DNA from: Mucilaginibacter dorajii
Lineage (GTDB): Bacteria; Bacteroidota; Bacteroidia; Sphingobacteriales; Sphingobacteriaceae
Assembly (NCBI RefSeq): GCF_024808255.1
Contig: NZ_JANTYS010000003.1
Location: 124,001 to 188,000 of the forward strand
Direction: 5' to 3'
Length of the DNA: 64,000 bases
Below are positions 56,070 to 64,000 of this stretch, piece after piece. Position 1 is the stretch's first letter, and every line of letters starts with the position of its first letter. The notes beneath the pieces are model-generated. The model was not told the origin of the DNA. It did no database searches and saw only the letters and a list, made by a program, of their open reading frames with translations. The translations under genes were made by a program, and so were the position numbers.

Positions 56070-56756
56070 ATGACCACCTCGCAAGATATTAAAGTAGCCG
56101 TTGATGCCGTAGTATTTGGATATACTTCGAAGGAAGGATTGTCTGTATTACTTATTAAACGCGATATTCAGCCGTTTAAAAACGGTTGGGCTTTACCCGG
56201 TGGCCTTGTTGGTAATCAGGAGTCATTAGAAGACGCCGTACAGCGCGAACTTAAAGAAGAGACTGGCATCAGCATAAACTACCTTGAGCAGTTATACAGT
56301 TTTGGTAAACCAGGTCGCGATCCACGTAACAGGGTTATTTCCATCACTTATTATGGTTTGGTAAAACCGGATGTATTTGAAATACATGCCGATACCGATG
56401 CTGCGGAGGTAGCATGGTTTAACATAAAAAAAATACCCCCGCTGGCTTTTGATCACCAAAGCATTATCATCGCGGCGCATGATCGCCTTAAAAGTAAAAT
56501 TCTTTATCAGCCCGTAGGTTTTGAATTACTGGAAGAGCGGTTCCCTTTTTCTGAATTGGAAAAACTGTACATGGCCGTTTTAGATCGTGATATAGACCGT
56601 CGCAATTTTAAAAAGAAGATTGTAAAGTTTGGTTTTCTGGAAGAAACAACTGAAAAACAAGTGCTTGAAGGTGCAGGTCGACCGGGCAATTTATTCCGCT
56701 TTAACCAGGAGAAATACTTTCAGCTCCAAAAACAAGGTATCAATTTCGAGATTTAA
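56070..56756 (+). CDS. nrtR: NrtR-type Nudix-domain regulator of NAD metabolism
   Basis: The 228-residue protein has an N-terminal Nudix domain (1-145) and a C-terminal winged-helix domain (FSELEKLYMAVLDRDIDRRN; FKKKIVKFGFLEETTEKQV). The Nudix box G-x5-E-x7-RE-L-x-EE-x-G-I is complete (GLVGNQESLEDAVQRELKEE, then TGI), so it may still hydrolyse a nucleotide, whereas many NrtR proteins have lost this. In the family, ADP-ribose binding releases the repressor from DNA. The next gene starts after two NrtR-like boxes. Confidence 0.93.
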   Translation: MTTSQDIKVAVDAVVFGYTSKEGLSVLLIKRDIQPFKNGWALPGGLVGNQESLEDAVQRELKEETGISINYLEQLYSFGKPGRDPRNRVISITYYGLVKPDVFEIHADTDAAEVAWFNIKKIPPLAFDHQSIIIAAHDRLKSKILYQPVGFELLEERFPFSELEKLYMAVLDRDIDRRNFKKKIVKFGFLEETTEKQVLEGAGRPGNLFRFNQEKYFQLQKQGINFEI

Positions 56757-56774
56757 ATAAAAAACGATAAATAA

Positions 56775-56822
56775 TTTGCGTAATTGAAACGCATATTTAT
56801 ATTTGCGTATAATTAACGCAAA
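56775..56822 (+). promoter_or_regulatory. Tandem NrtR boxes upstream of the NAD-salvage genes
   Basis: Two 21-bp inverted repeats lie in tandem: TTTGCGT-N7-ACGCATA (56775-56795) and the perfect TTTGCGT-N7-ACGCAAA (56802-56822). The second ends 7 bases before the start codon at 56830, so it overlaps the ribosome-binding region or the promoter. Confidence 0.8.
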
Positions 56823-56829
56823 TATAAAT

Positions 56830-57726
56830 ATGAAAATAGCCGTAATTATTGCCCGTTTCCAAACACCGTATTTGCATGAAGGGCATAGGCAATTGATTGA
56901 AACAGTAAGTAAAGAGCATGCCAAGCTCATCATATTACTTGGGGTAAGCCCGGTAATGGGAAGCCGGAAAAACCCTTATGATTACCACACCCGCGAAAAA
57001 ATGATCAAAAAGGAGTATCCCGAAGTGATAGTGATCCCGGTAAGTGACCACCCCAGCGATAAGGTATGGTCTGATAATTTGGATAATCTGCTGAAAAGCG
57101 TTTTTCCTAACGGAAGTTTCACGCTGTTTGGTAGTCGTGATAGTTTTATTCCGTATTACAGCGGTCATTTTAATACGGTAGAGCTACCTGCCCATGGCGA
57201 CTACAATGCTACCGAACTGCGTAAACAATACGCCGACATGGTATTTGATTCAAGAGATTTTAGGGCGGGTATTTTATATGCCTACTACAATCAATACACC
57301 AAAGTATACCCAACGGTTGATGTGGCCATGTTTAGGAACAACAAAACCGAATTGCTATTGGGCAAAAAGGCAAACAGCCATAAATGGCGTTTTATAGGCG
57401 GCTTTGCCGATCCGGAGGATGAAAGCTATGAAGCCGCCGCCTTGCGCGAATTAGGCGAAGAATGTGGCGCGGTAGAGATAGGAGCGATGACCTATGAAAC
57501 ATCGCACCGGGTAAACGACTGGCGTTACCGTAATGAGGCTGATAAGATCATTACGATGTTGTTTAGCTGCGATCATCTATCTGGCGAGCCGGTGGCCAGT
57601 GATGATATTGTTGATGTGGCCTGGTTTAAACTCACGGATTTGCAAGCCATGATTAATGATGAACTTATAAATGATGAGCATGTTAAAATGCTAAAACTGA
57701 TTATTGGCAAATACCTTAATAACTAA
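56830..57726 (+). CDS. Bifunctional NMN adenylyltransferase / Nudix hydrolase (NadM-Nudix)
   Basis: The 298-residue protein joins ATP and NMN to NAD and carries a Nudix domain, probably for ADP-ribose clean-up. The nucleotidyltransferase motif is in RFQTPYLHEGHRQLI (HxGH) at residue 10-25, with a second site in YNATELRKQY. The Nudix box is complete in GFADPEDESYEAAALRELGE followed by ECG. The start at 56830 is the first ATG after the NrtR box; the upstream frame start is within the operator and is rejected. Followed by nadV 4 bases later. Confidence 0.92.
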   Translation: MKIAVIIARFQTPYLHEGHRQLIETVSKEHAKLIILLGVSPVMGSRKNPYDYHTREKMIKKEYPEVIVIPVSDHPSDKVWSDNLDNLLKSVFPNGSFTLFGSRDSFIPYYSGHFNTVELPAHGDYNATELRKQYADMVFDSRDFRAGILYAYYNQYTKVYPTVDVAMFRNNKTELLLGKKANSHKWRFIGGFADPEDESYEAAALRELGEECGAVEIGAMTYETSHRVNDWRYRNEADKIITMLFSCDHLSGEPVASDDIVDVAWFKLTDLQAMINDELINDEHVKMLKLIIGKYLNN

Positions 57727-57730
57727 TACC

Positions 57731-59149
57731 ATGAAACGCGAGAATTTAATCCTGCTGGCTGATGCATACAAATATGCTCACCATAAACTTTACTATCCTG
57801 GTACTACCCAGATTTATAGCTACCTGGAAAGCCGGGGCGGTATGTTTAACGAAACTATATTTTTTGGCCTGCAATACTTTTTAAAAGAATACCTGCAAGG
57901 CTCGGCGTTTACACAGCAAGACCTTGCTGAAGCTGATGGCTTTTTACAACAGGTATTTGGCAGGGATGACGTGTTTGAAAAAAGCAAGTTTCAATATATA
58001 CTTGATAAGTACGATGGTCGCCTGCCGGTGATTATCAAAGCTGTTGCCGAAGGTACAGCAGTGCCAACCGGTAACGTATTAATGACCATTGAAAATACCG
58101 ACCCGGAGTGTTACTGGCTTACCAATTTTTTAGAGACCTTGTTAATGCAAGTATGGTACCCATGTACCGTGGCTACCTTAAGTAACCAGATCAGAAAGGC
58201 GGTAACGCGGTATTATATCGAAACTGCGACAGATGGTGCCGAAGCCGGGATAGATTTTGTGTTGAATGATTTTGGCTTCAGGGGAGTAAGCAGTGTGGAA
58301 AGCGCCAAAATTGGCGGCGCTGCCCATTTGCTTAACTTTAGCGGCAGCGATAACCTTGCCGGCTCAAAAATGGCTATCGATTATTATGATGCGAAGCGGG
58401 TATACGGATTAAGTATCCCGGCTACTGAGCATAGTATTTGTACACTATTGGGCCGCGAGGGCGAAGAAAAGATTTTTGAACATGTATTAAGGGCTTTCCC
58501 TACCGGCACCATAGCCTGCGTATCTGATAGCTTTAATATTTTTAAGGCTTGTGCCGAATATTGGGGAACCGATTTGCGCGAGGAGATCTTAAACCGGGAC
58601 GGTACATTGGTAATCCGCCCGGATAGTGGCGATCCTATTGCCACATTGCTGAAAATATTTGAGATCTTATTTGATAAGTTTGGTTGCACCGTTAATGCCA
58701 AAGGTTATAAAGTTTTACCACCACAGGTAAGAGTAATACAAGGCGACGGAGTAAATTATACTGAAATAGGTAATATATATAAAGCGCTGCAAGAAAATGA
58801 CATCAGTGCCGAAAACCTGGTATTAGGTATGGGAGGCGCTTTACTGCAAAAAGTTGACCGGGATACACAAAAATTTGCTTTAAAATGCAGTAGCGCCGTT
58901 ATCAACGGTACCGAGGTTAGGGTTGAGAAAAGCCCTACAGAAATGGATGCGCAAGGTAATATTACCGAAAGCTTTAAAAAGAGTAAAGGTGGCCGTTTAA
59001 AACTGGTAAAAAACAACGGTGTTTTTGAAACACTTAACCAGGATGCCGAGCCTCAGTTAACAGACTTGCTGCAAACCGTTTTTGATAATGGTAATTTAAT
59101 AAATACCCTTAGTTTTGAACAGGTGAAAGCCAACGTAAATGCCAATTAA
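57731..59149 (+). CDS. nadV: Nicotinamide phosphoribosyltransferase (NAMPT/NadV)
   Basis: This 472-residue enzyme makes NMN from nicotinamide and PRPP. It uses the ATG at 57731 (MKRENLILLADAYKYAHHKL). Family marks are YLESRGGMFNETIFFGLQYF, NDFGFRGVSSVESAKIGGAA and VIRPDSGDPIATLLK. It feeds NMN to the NadM domain upstream, giving the two-step salvage of nicotinamide. The next gene encodes the PRPP supplier. Confidence 0.95.
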   Translation: MKRENLILLADAYKYAHHKLYYPGTTQIYSYLESRGGMFNETIFFGLQYFLKEYLQGSAFTQQDLAEADGFLQQVFGRDDVFEKSKFQYILDKYDGRLPVIIKAVAEGTAVPTGNVLMTIENTDPECYWLTNFLETLLMQVWYPCTVATLSNQIRKAVTRYYIETATDGAEAGIDFVLNDFGFRGVSSVESAKIGGAAHLLNFSGSDNLAGSKMAIDYYDAKRVYGLSIPATEHSICTLLGREGEEKIFEHVLRAFPTGTIACVSDSFNIFKACAEYWGTDLREEILNRDGTLVIRPDSGDPIATLLKIFEILFDKFGCTVNAKGYKVLPPQVRVIQGDGVNYTEIGNIYKALQENDISAENLVLGMGGALLQKVDRDTQKFALKCSSAVINGTEVRVEKSPTEMDAQGNITESFKKSKGGRLKLVKNNGVFETLNQDAEPQLTDLLQTVFDNGNLINTLSFEQVKANVNAN

Positions 59150-59153
59150 TACA

Positions 59154-60062
59154 ATGAACCAAAAACTGCTGTTTGCTATAAAAGATTATGAATACCTGGC
59201 CGAAAAGGTGATGGCCCGCGGTACATTTGAAAAAGGAAACCTGTCGGTAAGTAATTTTACCGATGGGGAACGTTACCAACGTATCCTATCGCCTATAGAA
59301 AACCGCCATGTTGTTTTGATAGGAGGTACGGTTACCGACCAGGCTACGCTGGAACTTTATGACCTGGCATCGTCGTTGGTGAGTTATGGGGCCAACTCGC
59401 TTACCCTGGTTATTCCGTATTTTGGTTATTCAACCATGGAGCGCGCTGTATTGAGTGGCGAAATTGTGACCGCCAAAACCCGGGCCAGGCTGTTATCAGC
59501 TATCCCAAAATCAAACCGGGGCAATAAAGTATTGTTGTTTGACCTGCACTCCGAAGGGATTCAGTATTATTTTGAGCATGATTTGTACCCGGTGCATGTT
59601 TATTGTAAGGATATTGTGATTAAAGCCGCGCTTAAATACGGCGGCGATAATTTTGTAATGGCCAGTACCGATGCCGGCAGGGCGAAATGGGTTGAATCTT
59701 TGGCCAACGACATGGGCGTAAATGCAGCCTTTATCCTTAAAAGACGATTAAAAGGCGACCATACCGAAGTAAGCGCCATTAATGCCGATGTTGCCGGCAA
59801 AACGGTGGTTATTTATGACGATATGATCCGTTCGGGAGGTAGCATAGTAAATGCTGCCAAAACTTATAAAGATGCCGGGGCGGGGGATATTTACGTAATA
59901 ACAACCCATGGTTTGTTTGTAAACGATGGCATTAATAAACTCAAAAACAGCGGTTACATTAAAAAGCTCATCTGTACCGATTCGCATTTTAATATGCAAG
60001 GTATCGATGATGATTTTGTGGAGGTTAACAGCCTGGCAGAATTGATTTGCTCGGTTATTTAA
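59154..60062 (+). CDS. Ribose-phosphate pyrophosphokinase-like protein (PRPP synthase)
   Basis: The 302-residue protein has the PRPP-binding motif VVIYDDMIRSGGSIV and the twin-domain type I phosphoribosyl fold (FTDGERYQRILSPIENRHVV; LVIPYFGYSTMERAV). The ATG at 59154 is 4 bases after the nadV stop. It supplies PRPP for NadV, so it is the local, NAD-dedicated copy rather than the housekeeping Prs. Sequence departs from the usual RQD and HG landmarks in part. Confidence 0.88.
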   Translation: MNQKLLFAIKDYEYLAEKVMARGTFEKGNLSVSNFTDGERYQRILSPIENRHVVLIGGTVTDQATLELYDLASSLVSYGANSLTLVIPYFGYSTMERAVLSGEIVTAKTRARLLSAIPKSNRGNKVLLFDLHSEGIQYYFEHDLYPVHVYCKDIVIKAALKYGGDNFVMASTDAGRAKWVESLANDMGVNAAFILKRRLKGDHTEVSAINADVAGKTVVIYDDMIRSGGSIVNAAKTYKDAGAGDIYVITTHGLFVNDGINKLKNSGYIKKLICTDSHFNMQGIDDDFVEVNSLAELICSVI

Positions 60063-60074
60063 TAATTTACGCAG

Positions 60075-60779
60075 ATGTTCCACTTCAAACAATTCAGCGT
60101 AGATCAAACCGGTTGCGCCATGAAGATCAATACCGATGGTGTATTGCTTGGGGCATTAACCGAGGTGGATAAGCCTTTGGCGGTTTTAGATATTGGTACA
60201 GGCACCGGGGTAATCGCGTTAATGCTGGCGCAACGCTTTCCTGCTGCCCAAATAGATGCCGTTGAAATAGATGAAGCTGCTGCTAATACCGCTGCTAATA
60301 ATTTCAAAAACTCACCTTTTAAGGATAGGCTCACGCTTTACGCAACAGATTTTAAATCGTTTTTTGATAATCGCCCCGAAAAGAAATATGACCTGATCGT
60401 ATCTAATCCGCCCTTTTATATTAACTCTTTGCAATCGCCGGGTGCAAAAAAGAACCAGGCGAAACATGCAGGGGATGGCTTTTTTGATGGATTGATTGAA
60501 GTGATAGCCAGCCACCTGGCAAATAATGGTATTTGTTGGCTGGTATTGCCTCGGGATACCTCTGCATTGGTTAAAACTCTGGCTGCATCATCCGGGCTTT
60601 CCCTGCAAAAGATCATCAAAATACATTCTTTTAAAACCGATGAAGCTCATCGGGAGATCCTTGCTTTTGGTTTGCAATCTGCCCGGATCAGTGAGCAAAA
60701 TTTCGTGATTTATGATGCGCCTAAAATTTACAGCCAGGAATACCAGGCTGCTTTAAGAGGCTTTTTGACTATATTTTAA
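60075..60779 (+). CDS. trmN6: tRNA1(Val) (adenine(37)-N6)-methyltransferase
   Basis: The 234-residue Rossmann methyltransferase has the SAM loop DIGTGTGVIALMLAQR and the NPPF motif (VSNPPFYINSL) of N6-adenine enzymes. The N-terminus FHFKQFSVDQTGCAMKINTD is typical of TrmN6/YfiC. It begins 12 bases after the Prs-like gene, so it may be cotranscribed, without an obvious functional tie. Confidence 0.94.
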   Translation: MFHFKQFSVDQTGCAMKINTDGVLLGALTEVDKPLAVLDIGTGTGVIALMLAQRFPAAQIDAVEIDEAAANTAANNFKNSPFKDRLTLYATDFKSFFDNRPEKKYDLIVSNPPFYINSLQSPGAKKNQAKHAGDGFFDGLIEVIASHLANNGICWLVLPRDTSALVKTLAASSGLSLQKIIKIHSFKTDEAHREILAFGLQSARISEQNFVIYDAPKIYSQEYQAALRGFLTIF

Positions 60780-60785
60780 CTTTGC

Positions 60786-61859
60786 TTAGTTCAATGTATG
60801 ATTTTCATTTGGTGGGAGTTGATCGATTATATGTTTTAGATTTTCTGGTCTGTATGTATCATCAGTTTCCCAGCGACTAACAGCAGTTTGATCAACTTTT
60901 TCACGATGGCTATCGTCATACCGTTTGATTACTCTTTTTGCCGGTGGCAAAAGATTAAATGGAAATACAAATGAATCGTAAATTTTTGCCCCAAAATCAG
61001 GATTAACATTCGCTGCCAAATATCCATCTTCAAAAGCCAGATCTGTATCTCTGGCTTTTTCAACCATCCAGTTAAGCGCGATATCACTTATGCCCGTTTC
61101 TGGATAACCGCCACCAACATTGGAGTGTACTCCCAAAAACCATCTTTGTTCCATTACCTGGGCAACTGGCCTATCTTTAACAAATTCACTTTCAGTCCAT
61201 AAGGTTGGTTTGAAACTATATCGCTTTTCGTTTATGGCAAGGGCGTGATAGGCGTAATCTACGTAGCTGCTTAACGTGGTATCGTGAAACTTGTATTTAC
61301 TTTTGTTATAAAATCTAAAAATGGTAAGCGGGATCCCCAATGAGCCTACAGTATCCCAAACTCCAATAAATTTGACGTTTGCTTCGTGGCTGTTTTTTTC
61401 CTTAAAAGCTTTTGCTTTAGGTCCGTTTGGCCGCCATTGCTCGTCATTTCTGTTTCGGTAAATATCATAAGCCTGATTGATAAGCGTAAGATCATCGCTC
61501 CTGATAATGCCACTGTTACGGATGAGGCCGGCAATACTTCGCGCTGTGTAAGCGCCTCGGCTAAAACCAAACAGGTATATCTCATCGCCAGCTACATAAT
61601 TCCAAACCAGAAATTTATACGCGCTAATAATATTTTGATCTAATCCCCAGCCTGTAGCGCCATCCATTATTCGCCTGAATTTGCTGCCCGACGTACCCAC
61701 TCCTTCTATATAGTATTTTATTTGCTGTGTACCCTGGGCATCAATATTACAAATGCTTTCAAAAAGTTTTTGAACGTTGGTTTTTACAACCTTCCCCTGA
61801 TCTTTATCACCGGGGAAGTTCCAGGTACCGTCGCAACAAATGATTATTCTTTTATTCAT
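60786..61859 (-). CDS. DUF2235 alpha/beta-hydrolase-like protein
   Basis: The 357-residue protein (start at the second in-frame ATG, 61859, MNKRIIICCDGTWNFPGDKD) has the DUF2235 pattern. The nucleophile elbow is in LFGFSRGAYTARSIAGLIRN (Gly-x-Ser-x-Gly). The catalytic Asp/His area is in WDTVGSLGIP and HSNVGGGYPETGISDIAL. Relatives include Tle1-type phospholipase effectors of type VI secretion, but no T6SS genes are nearby, so this may be a general lipase or esterase. It converges with trmN6 six bases away. Confidence 0.88.
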   Translation of the reverse strand: MNKRIIICCDGTWNFPGDKDQGKVVKTNVQKLFESICNIDAQGTQQIKYYIEGVGTSGSKFRRIMDGATGWGLDQNIISAYKFLVWNYVAGDEIYLFGFSRGAYTARSIAGLIRNSGIIRSDDLTLINQAYDIYRNRNDEQWRPNGPKAKAFKEKNSHEANVKFIGVWDTVGSLGIPLTIFRFYNKSKYKFHDTTLSSYVDYAYHALAINEKRYSFKPTLWTESEFVKDRPVAQVMEQRWFLGVHSNVGGGYPETGISDIALNWMVEKARDTDLAFEDGYLAANVNPDFGAKIYDSFVFPFNLLPPAKRVIKRYDDSHREKVDQTAVSRWETDDTYRPENLKHIIDQLPPNENHTLN

Positions 61860-62018
61860 AAGGTTAAGGATTAAGGTTTGTGTAAATGTATGCAAAACAA
61901 TACGTTATGGTAAAATAAAATAATTGCAAAATAAGCCGGTACTCTTTTAAACTAAATAGTATAAAACTAATTTGCATGTTATCACGCTATTCTTTACTCT
62001 TGCCGTTTATCAACCATC

Positions 62019-62516
62019 ATGACCAGGATAGGCCTCATATCTGATACCCATAGTTACCTCGACGAATCCGTTTTTAAACATTTTGAAAACTGCGACGAGA
62101 TTTGGCATGCCGGTGATTTTGGTACGTTAGAGCTGGCCGATCAATTGGCAGCCTTTAAACCAACAAAAGGTGTGTATGGTAATATCGATGGAAAAGACAT
62201 CCGTATCGTTTACCCCGAAAACCTACGCTTTAACTGTGAAGGGGTAGATGTACTCATGACCCACATTGGCGGTTATCCTGGCAAGTATAATCCATCTATC
62301 CGTACAGAAATGTACAGCAACCCACCAAAGCTTTTCATTTGCGGGCATTCGCACATCCTTAAGGTAATGCACGATAAAAAGATCAATTGCCTGCACCTTA
62401 ACCCGGGCGCGGCGGGTAAGCAGGGCTGGCATAAAGTGCGCACACTGATGCGTTTTAATATTGATGGCAACAAGATCCAGGACCTGCAGGTGATTGAGCT
62501 GGCGGATAGGTACTAA
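62019..62516 (+). CDS. YfcE/MJ0936-type metallophosphoesterase
   Basis: The 165-residue phosphodiesterase has all metal-binding motifs in order: ISDTHSYLD, HAGDFG, YGNIDGKD, THIGG and CGHSHI. This small soluble type hydrolyses phosphodiesters with Mn or Ni. The physiological substrate is unknown. It stands 51 bases before the HAD-like gene. Confidence 0.92.
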   Translation: MTRIGLISDTHSYLDESVFKHFENCDEIWHAGDFGTLELADQLAAFKPTKGVYGNIDGKDIRIVYPENLRFNCEGVDVLMTHIGGYPGKYNPSIRTEMYSNPPKLFICGHSHILKVMHDKKINCLHLNPGAAGKQGWHKVRTLMRFNIDGNKIQDLQVIELADRY

Positions 62517-62545
62517 TAAGTTTATCCTCCCTAAAACCAAGCGCT

Positions 62546-62566
62546 TTATTATCCGTTGGATAATAA
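62546..62566 (+). promoter_or_regulatory. Hairpin at the start codon of the HAD-like gene
   Basis: TTATTATCC and GGATAATAA form a perfect 9-bp stem with a GTT loop, ending one base before the ATG at 62568. It would hide the ribosome-binding region and could control translation. Confidence 0.55.
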
Positions 62567-62567
62567 C

Positions 62568-63314
62568 ATGAAAAAACTAATTGTTTTTGACCTTGATGGC
62601 ACCCTTGCCGAAAGCAAGGCCCCCATTGATAAAGAAATGGCCCAACTGTTTTCGGCTTTGTTGGATGTGGCCAAAGTGGCCATCATATCTGGTGGCGACT
62701 GGCCCCAGTTTGAAAAGCAGGTAATAGCTCATTTACCCAAGGGAACAAAACTATCCCGCTTATCCATATTACCAACCTGCGGCACAAAATTTTATAAGTA
62801 TAAATCATCGGGCTGGAAAAAGATCTACTCGGAAGATTTTACAGTTGATGAAAAGAAAAAGATCATCGACTCCTTAAATCAGGCTGTTGAAAAATCCGGC
62901 TTTAAGGCCGATAAAACCTGGGGCGATCAGATAGAAGATCGCGAAAGTCAGATCACCTTTTCGGCATTGGGTCAAAAAGCTCCGCTCGAACCCAAAAAAG
63001 CCTGGGATCCCGATTTTAAAAAGAGAAAGAAGATCAAAGTTATCCTGGATAAATTGATCCCGGAGTTTGCGGTGCATTTAGGAGGTGCTACGTCGATTGA
63101 TATTACCAAGCCGGGTATCGATAAAGCCTACGGTATGTATAAGCTACGTGACACGCTTAAAATAACCATTAAACAAATGCTGTTTATGGGCGATGCCCTG
63201 TTTGATGGCGGTAACGATCAGCCAGCCCGCACCACCGGTGCGGATTGTATCCAGGTACGTGATCCGCAGGAAACAAAACGGGTTATCGAGGGCGTGATAG
63301 CTTGTTTAAAGTAA
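62568..63314 (+). CDS. HAD-IIB hydrolase, phosphomannomutase-like
   Basis: The 248-residue protein uses the ATG at 62568 (MKKLIVFDLDGTLAESKAPI). HAD motifs I (DLDGT), II (ISGGDW), III (DIDKxx-type region with ITKPGIDKAYG) and IV (MGDALFDGGNDQPA) are present. The cap domain resembles eukaryotic-type phosphomannomutase, so a sugar-phosphate phosphatase or mutase is likely. The exact substrate is not clear. Confidence 0.9.
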   Translation: MKKLIVFDLDGTLAESKAPIDKEMAQLFSALLDVAKVAIISGGDWPQFEKQVIAHLPKGTKLSRLSILPTCGTKFYKYKSSGWKKIYSEDFTVDEKKKIIDSLNQAVEKSGFKADKTWGDQIEDRESQITFSALGQKAPLEPKKAWDPDFKKRKKIKVILDKLIPEFAVHLGGATSIDITKPGIDKAYGMYKLRDTLKITIKQMLFMGDALFDGGNDQPARTTGADCIQVRDPQETKRVIEGVIACLK

Positions 63315-63391
63315 AACTATAAGGTGCGGATAGCTTATCTGTTATTATAGCTATTTGGTTCGATCTAAGCGGATACGACGCGATATAAAGC

Positions 63392-64000
63392 CTACATTTT
63401 CTTCTCAATGTTAACGAGCGGGATAGCCAAAAAAGCGATCAATAAAAGAAACGCCGCAGTGATCATGAAAAGACCCGATCCTAATATATGGTAAAGAAAA
63501 GCGCCTGTAACCAAACCAATAATACTGGCCAGGCTGCCGGCGCTGCCTGCAAAACCTTGTATCATGCCCTGTACGTTTTCGTTGCCTGTGTTAGAAAGTA
63601 AGGCGATGAACGATGGCCACATTATACCGTTGCCAATTGCAAACAGCAGTGCGGCAAAATAAATGATCACGATATTATCGAATGTTAAAAGGACAAAGCA
63701 GCCGCACAGGATCACGCTGCCTGCAATCACCAGTGCCGCTCCCGAAATGCGTTTGGCGATATAGCCCATAACGGGGCCTTCAACCAAAACCATCATCCCG
63801 CTTAAAAACGAAAAAAAGATTCCCAACTTTAAAACACTCCAATGCATTTTACCCGCCGCGTAAACCGGGAAGCCCACATAAAAGAAGTTAAAGCCTAAAA
63901 ATATCAGGAAATATAAGATCAAAAAATAAGGAACGTAAGGGAGTTTAAGCACGGCCTTTAATCCCTTAAACGTAGTTTGTTTAACAGGTGCAATGCCGGG
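63392..64000 (-). CDS. Major facilitator superfamily transporter, C-terminal part
   Basis: The gene runs off the window end, so only the last 202 codons are visible, corresponding to about transmembrane helices 7-12. The frame continues upstream of the apparent GTG start at 63952 (KQTTFKGLKAVL), so that is not the true start. Hydrophobic segments are clear (YFLILYFLIFLGFNFFYVGF; LVIAGSVILCGCFVLLTF; GSAGSLASIIGLVTGAFLY). WPSFIALLSN is like drug-efflux MFS members. Substrate unknown. Confidence 0.88.
   Translation of the reverse strand, partial: PGIAPVKQTTFKGLKAVLKLPYVPYFLILYFLIFLGFNFFYVGFPVYAAGKMHWSVLKLGIFFSFLSGMMVLVEGPVMGYIAKRISGAALVIAGSVILCGCFVLLTFDNIVIIYFAALLFAIGNGIMWPSFIALLSNTGNENVQGMIQGFAGSAGSLASIIGLVTGAFLYHILGSGLFMITAAFLLLIAFLAIPLVNIEKKM

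Noticed and set aside
60786..61859. DUF2235 protein as a type VI secretion effector
   Set aside because: No T6SS or immunity gene is nearby, so only the hydrolase family is supported.

Overview
The window comes from a Bacteroidota chromosome, most likely Sphingobacteriaceae (Mucilaginibacter or Pedobacter-like). The signs are three SusC/SusD pairs plus a further TonB-dependent receptor, an ECF sigma/FecR signalling module, TAnnTTTG-type promoter boxes and the repeat families typical of the phylum. I see no phage, insertion sequence or CRISPR array. Genus is an inference.

Layout. 1-7.2 kb: a partial unknown gene, a SusC/SusD pair and a GntR-type regulator. 7.3-12.3 kb (minus strand): an operon for a family 2A (SrpI-like) encapsulin shell, a cysteine desulfurase with a 240-residue low-complexity N-terminal extension typical of the cargo, serine acetyltransferase and a CPA2 antiporter. 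12.4-27.8 kb: Fe(II)/2-oxoglutarate dioxygenase-like gene, SDR, a predicted papain-like secreted protein, a DsbD-alpha-like protein, two tandem TlpA-like proteins, YceI, a di-haem peroxidase, a TonB receptor, a DUF4397 lipoprotein, a secreted superoxide dismutase and a membrane protein. 28-30 kb: PhzF/HxlR divergent pair around a perfect 34-bp palindrome, and a small winged-helix protein. 30-38 kb: TPP riboswitch and a nine-gene thiamin operon. 38.4-44.4 kb: TlpA-like protein, SusC and SusD-like_2, then a strong terminator and a tRNA-Cys(GCA) gene. 45-55.2 kb: sigma/FecR/SusC(STN)/SusD plus two surface lipoproteins. 55.4-60.1 kb: VOC protein and an NAD-salvage operon (NrtR, NadM-Nudix, NadV, Prs) with three NrtR-like boxes. 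60-64 kb: housekeeping genes and a truncated MFS gene.

The main discovery is a multilayer sulfur/cysteine control system. (i) Six promoter regions carry a 17-bp inverted repeat with 5-7-5 geometry (consensus TCTAY-N7-RTAGA), at 12361, 13591, 14495, 15874, 16879 and 38437. (ii) Five of these transcription units, plus one orphan position, contain a short unannotated leader ORF whose end is a run of cysteine codons (13496-13543 minus, 14544-14603, 16001-16072, 16636-16710, 17089-17178, 39382-39492). (iii) Two of the units also carry SAM-I (S-box) riboswitches (16965-17076 and 38496-38602), and a third carries an unclassified structured 5' UTR (15912-15982). The controlled genes include cysteine desulfurase in an encapsulin, serine acetyltransferase, periplasmic thiol-redox proteins and outer-membrane importers, and a tRNA-Cys lies at the end of one unit. 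I read this as a sulfur-limitation regulon that senses operator occupancy, SAM and charged tRNA-Cys. The leaders, repeats and riboswitch motifs are seen directly; the regulator and the attenuation mechanism are inferred.
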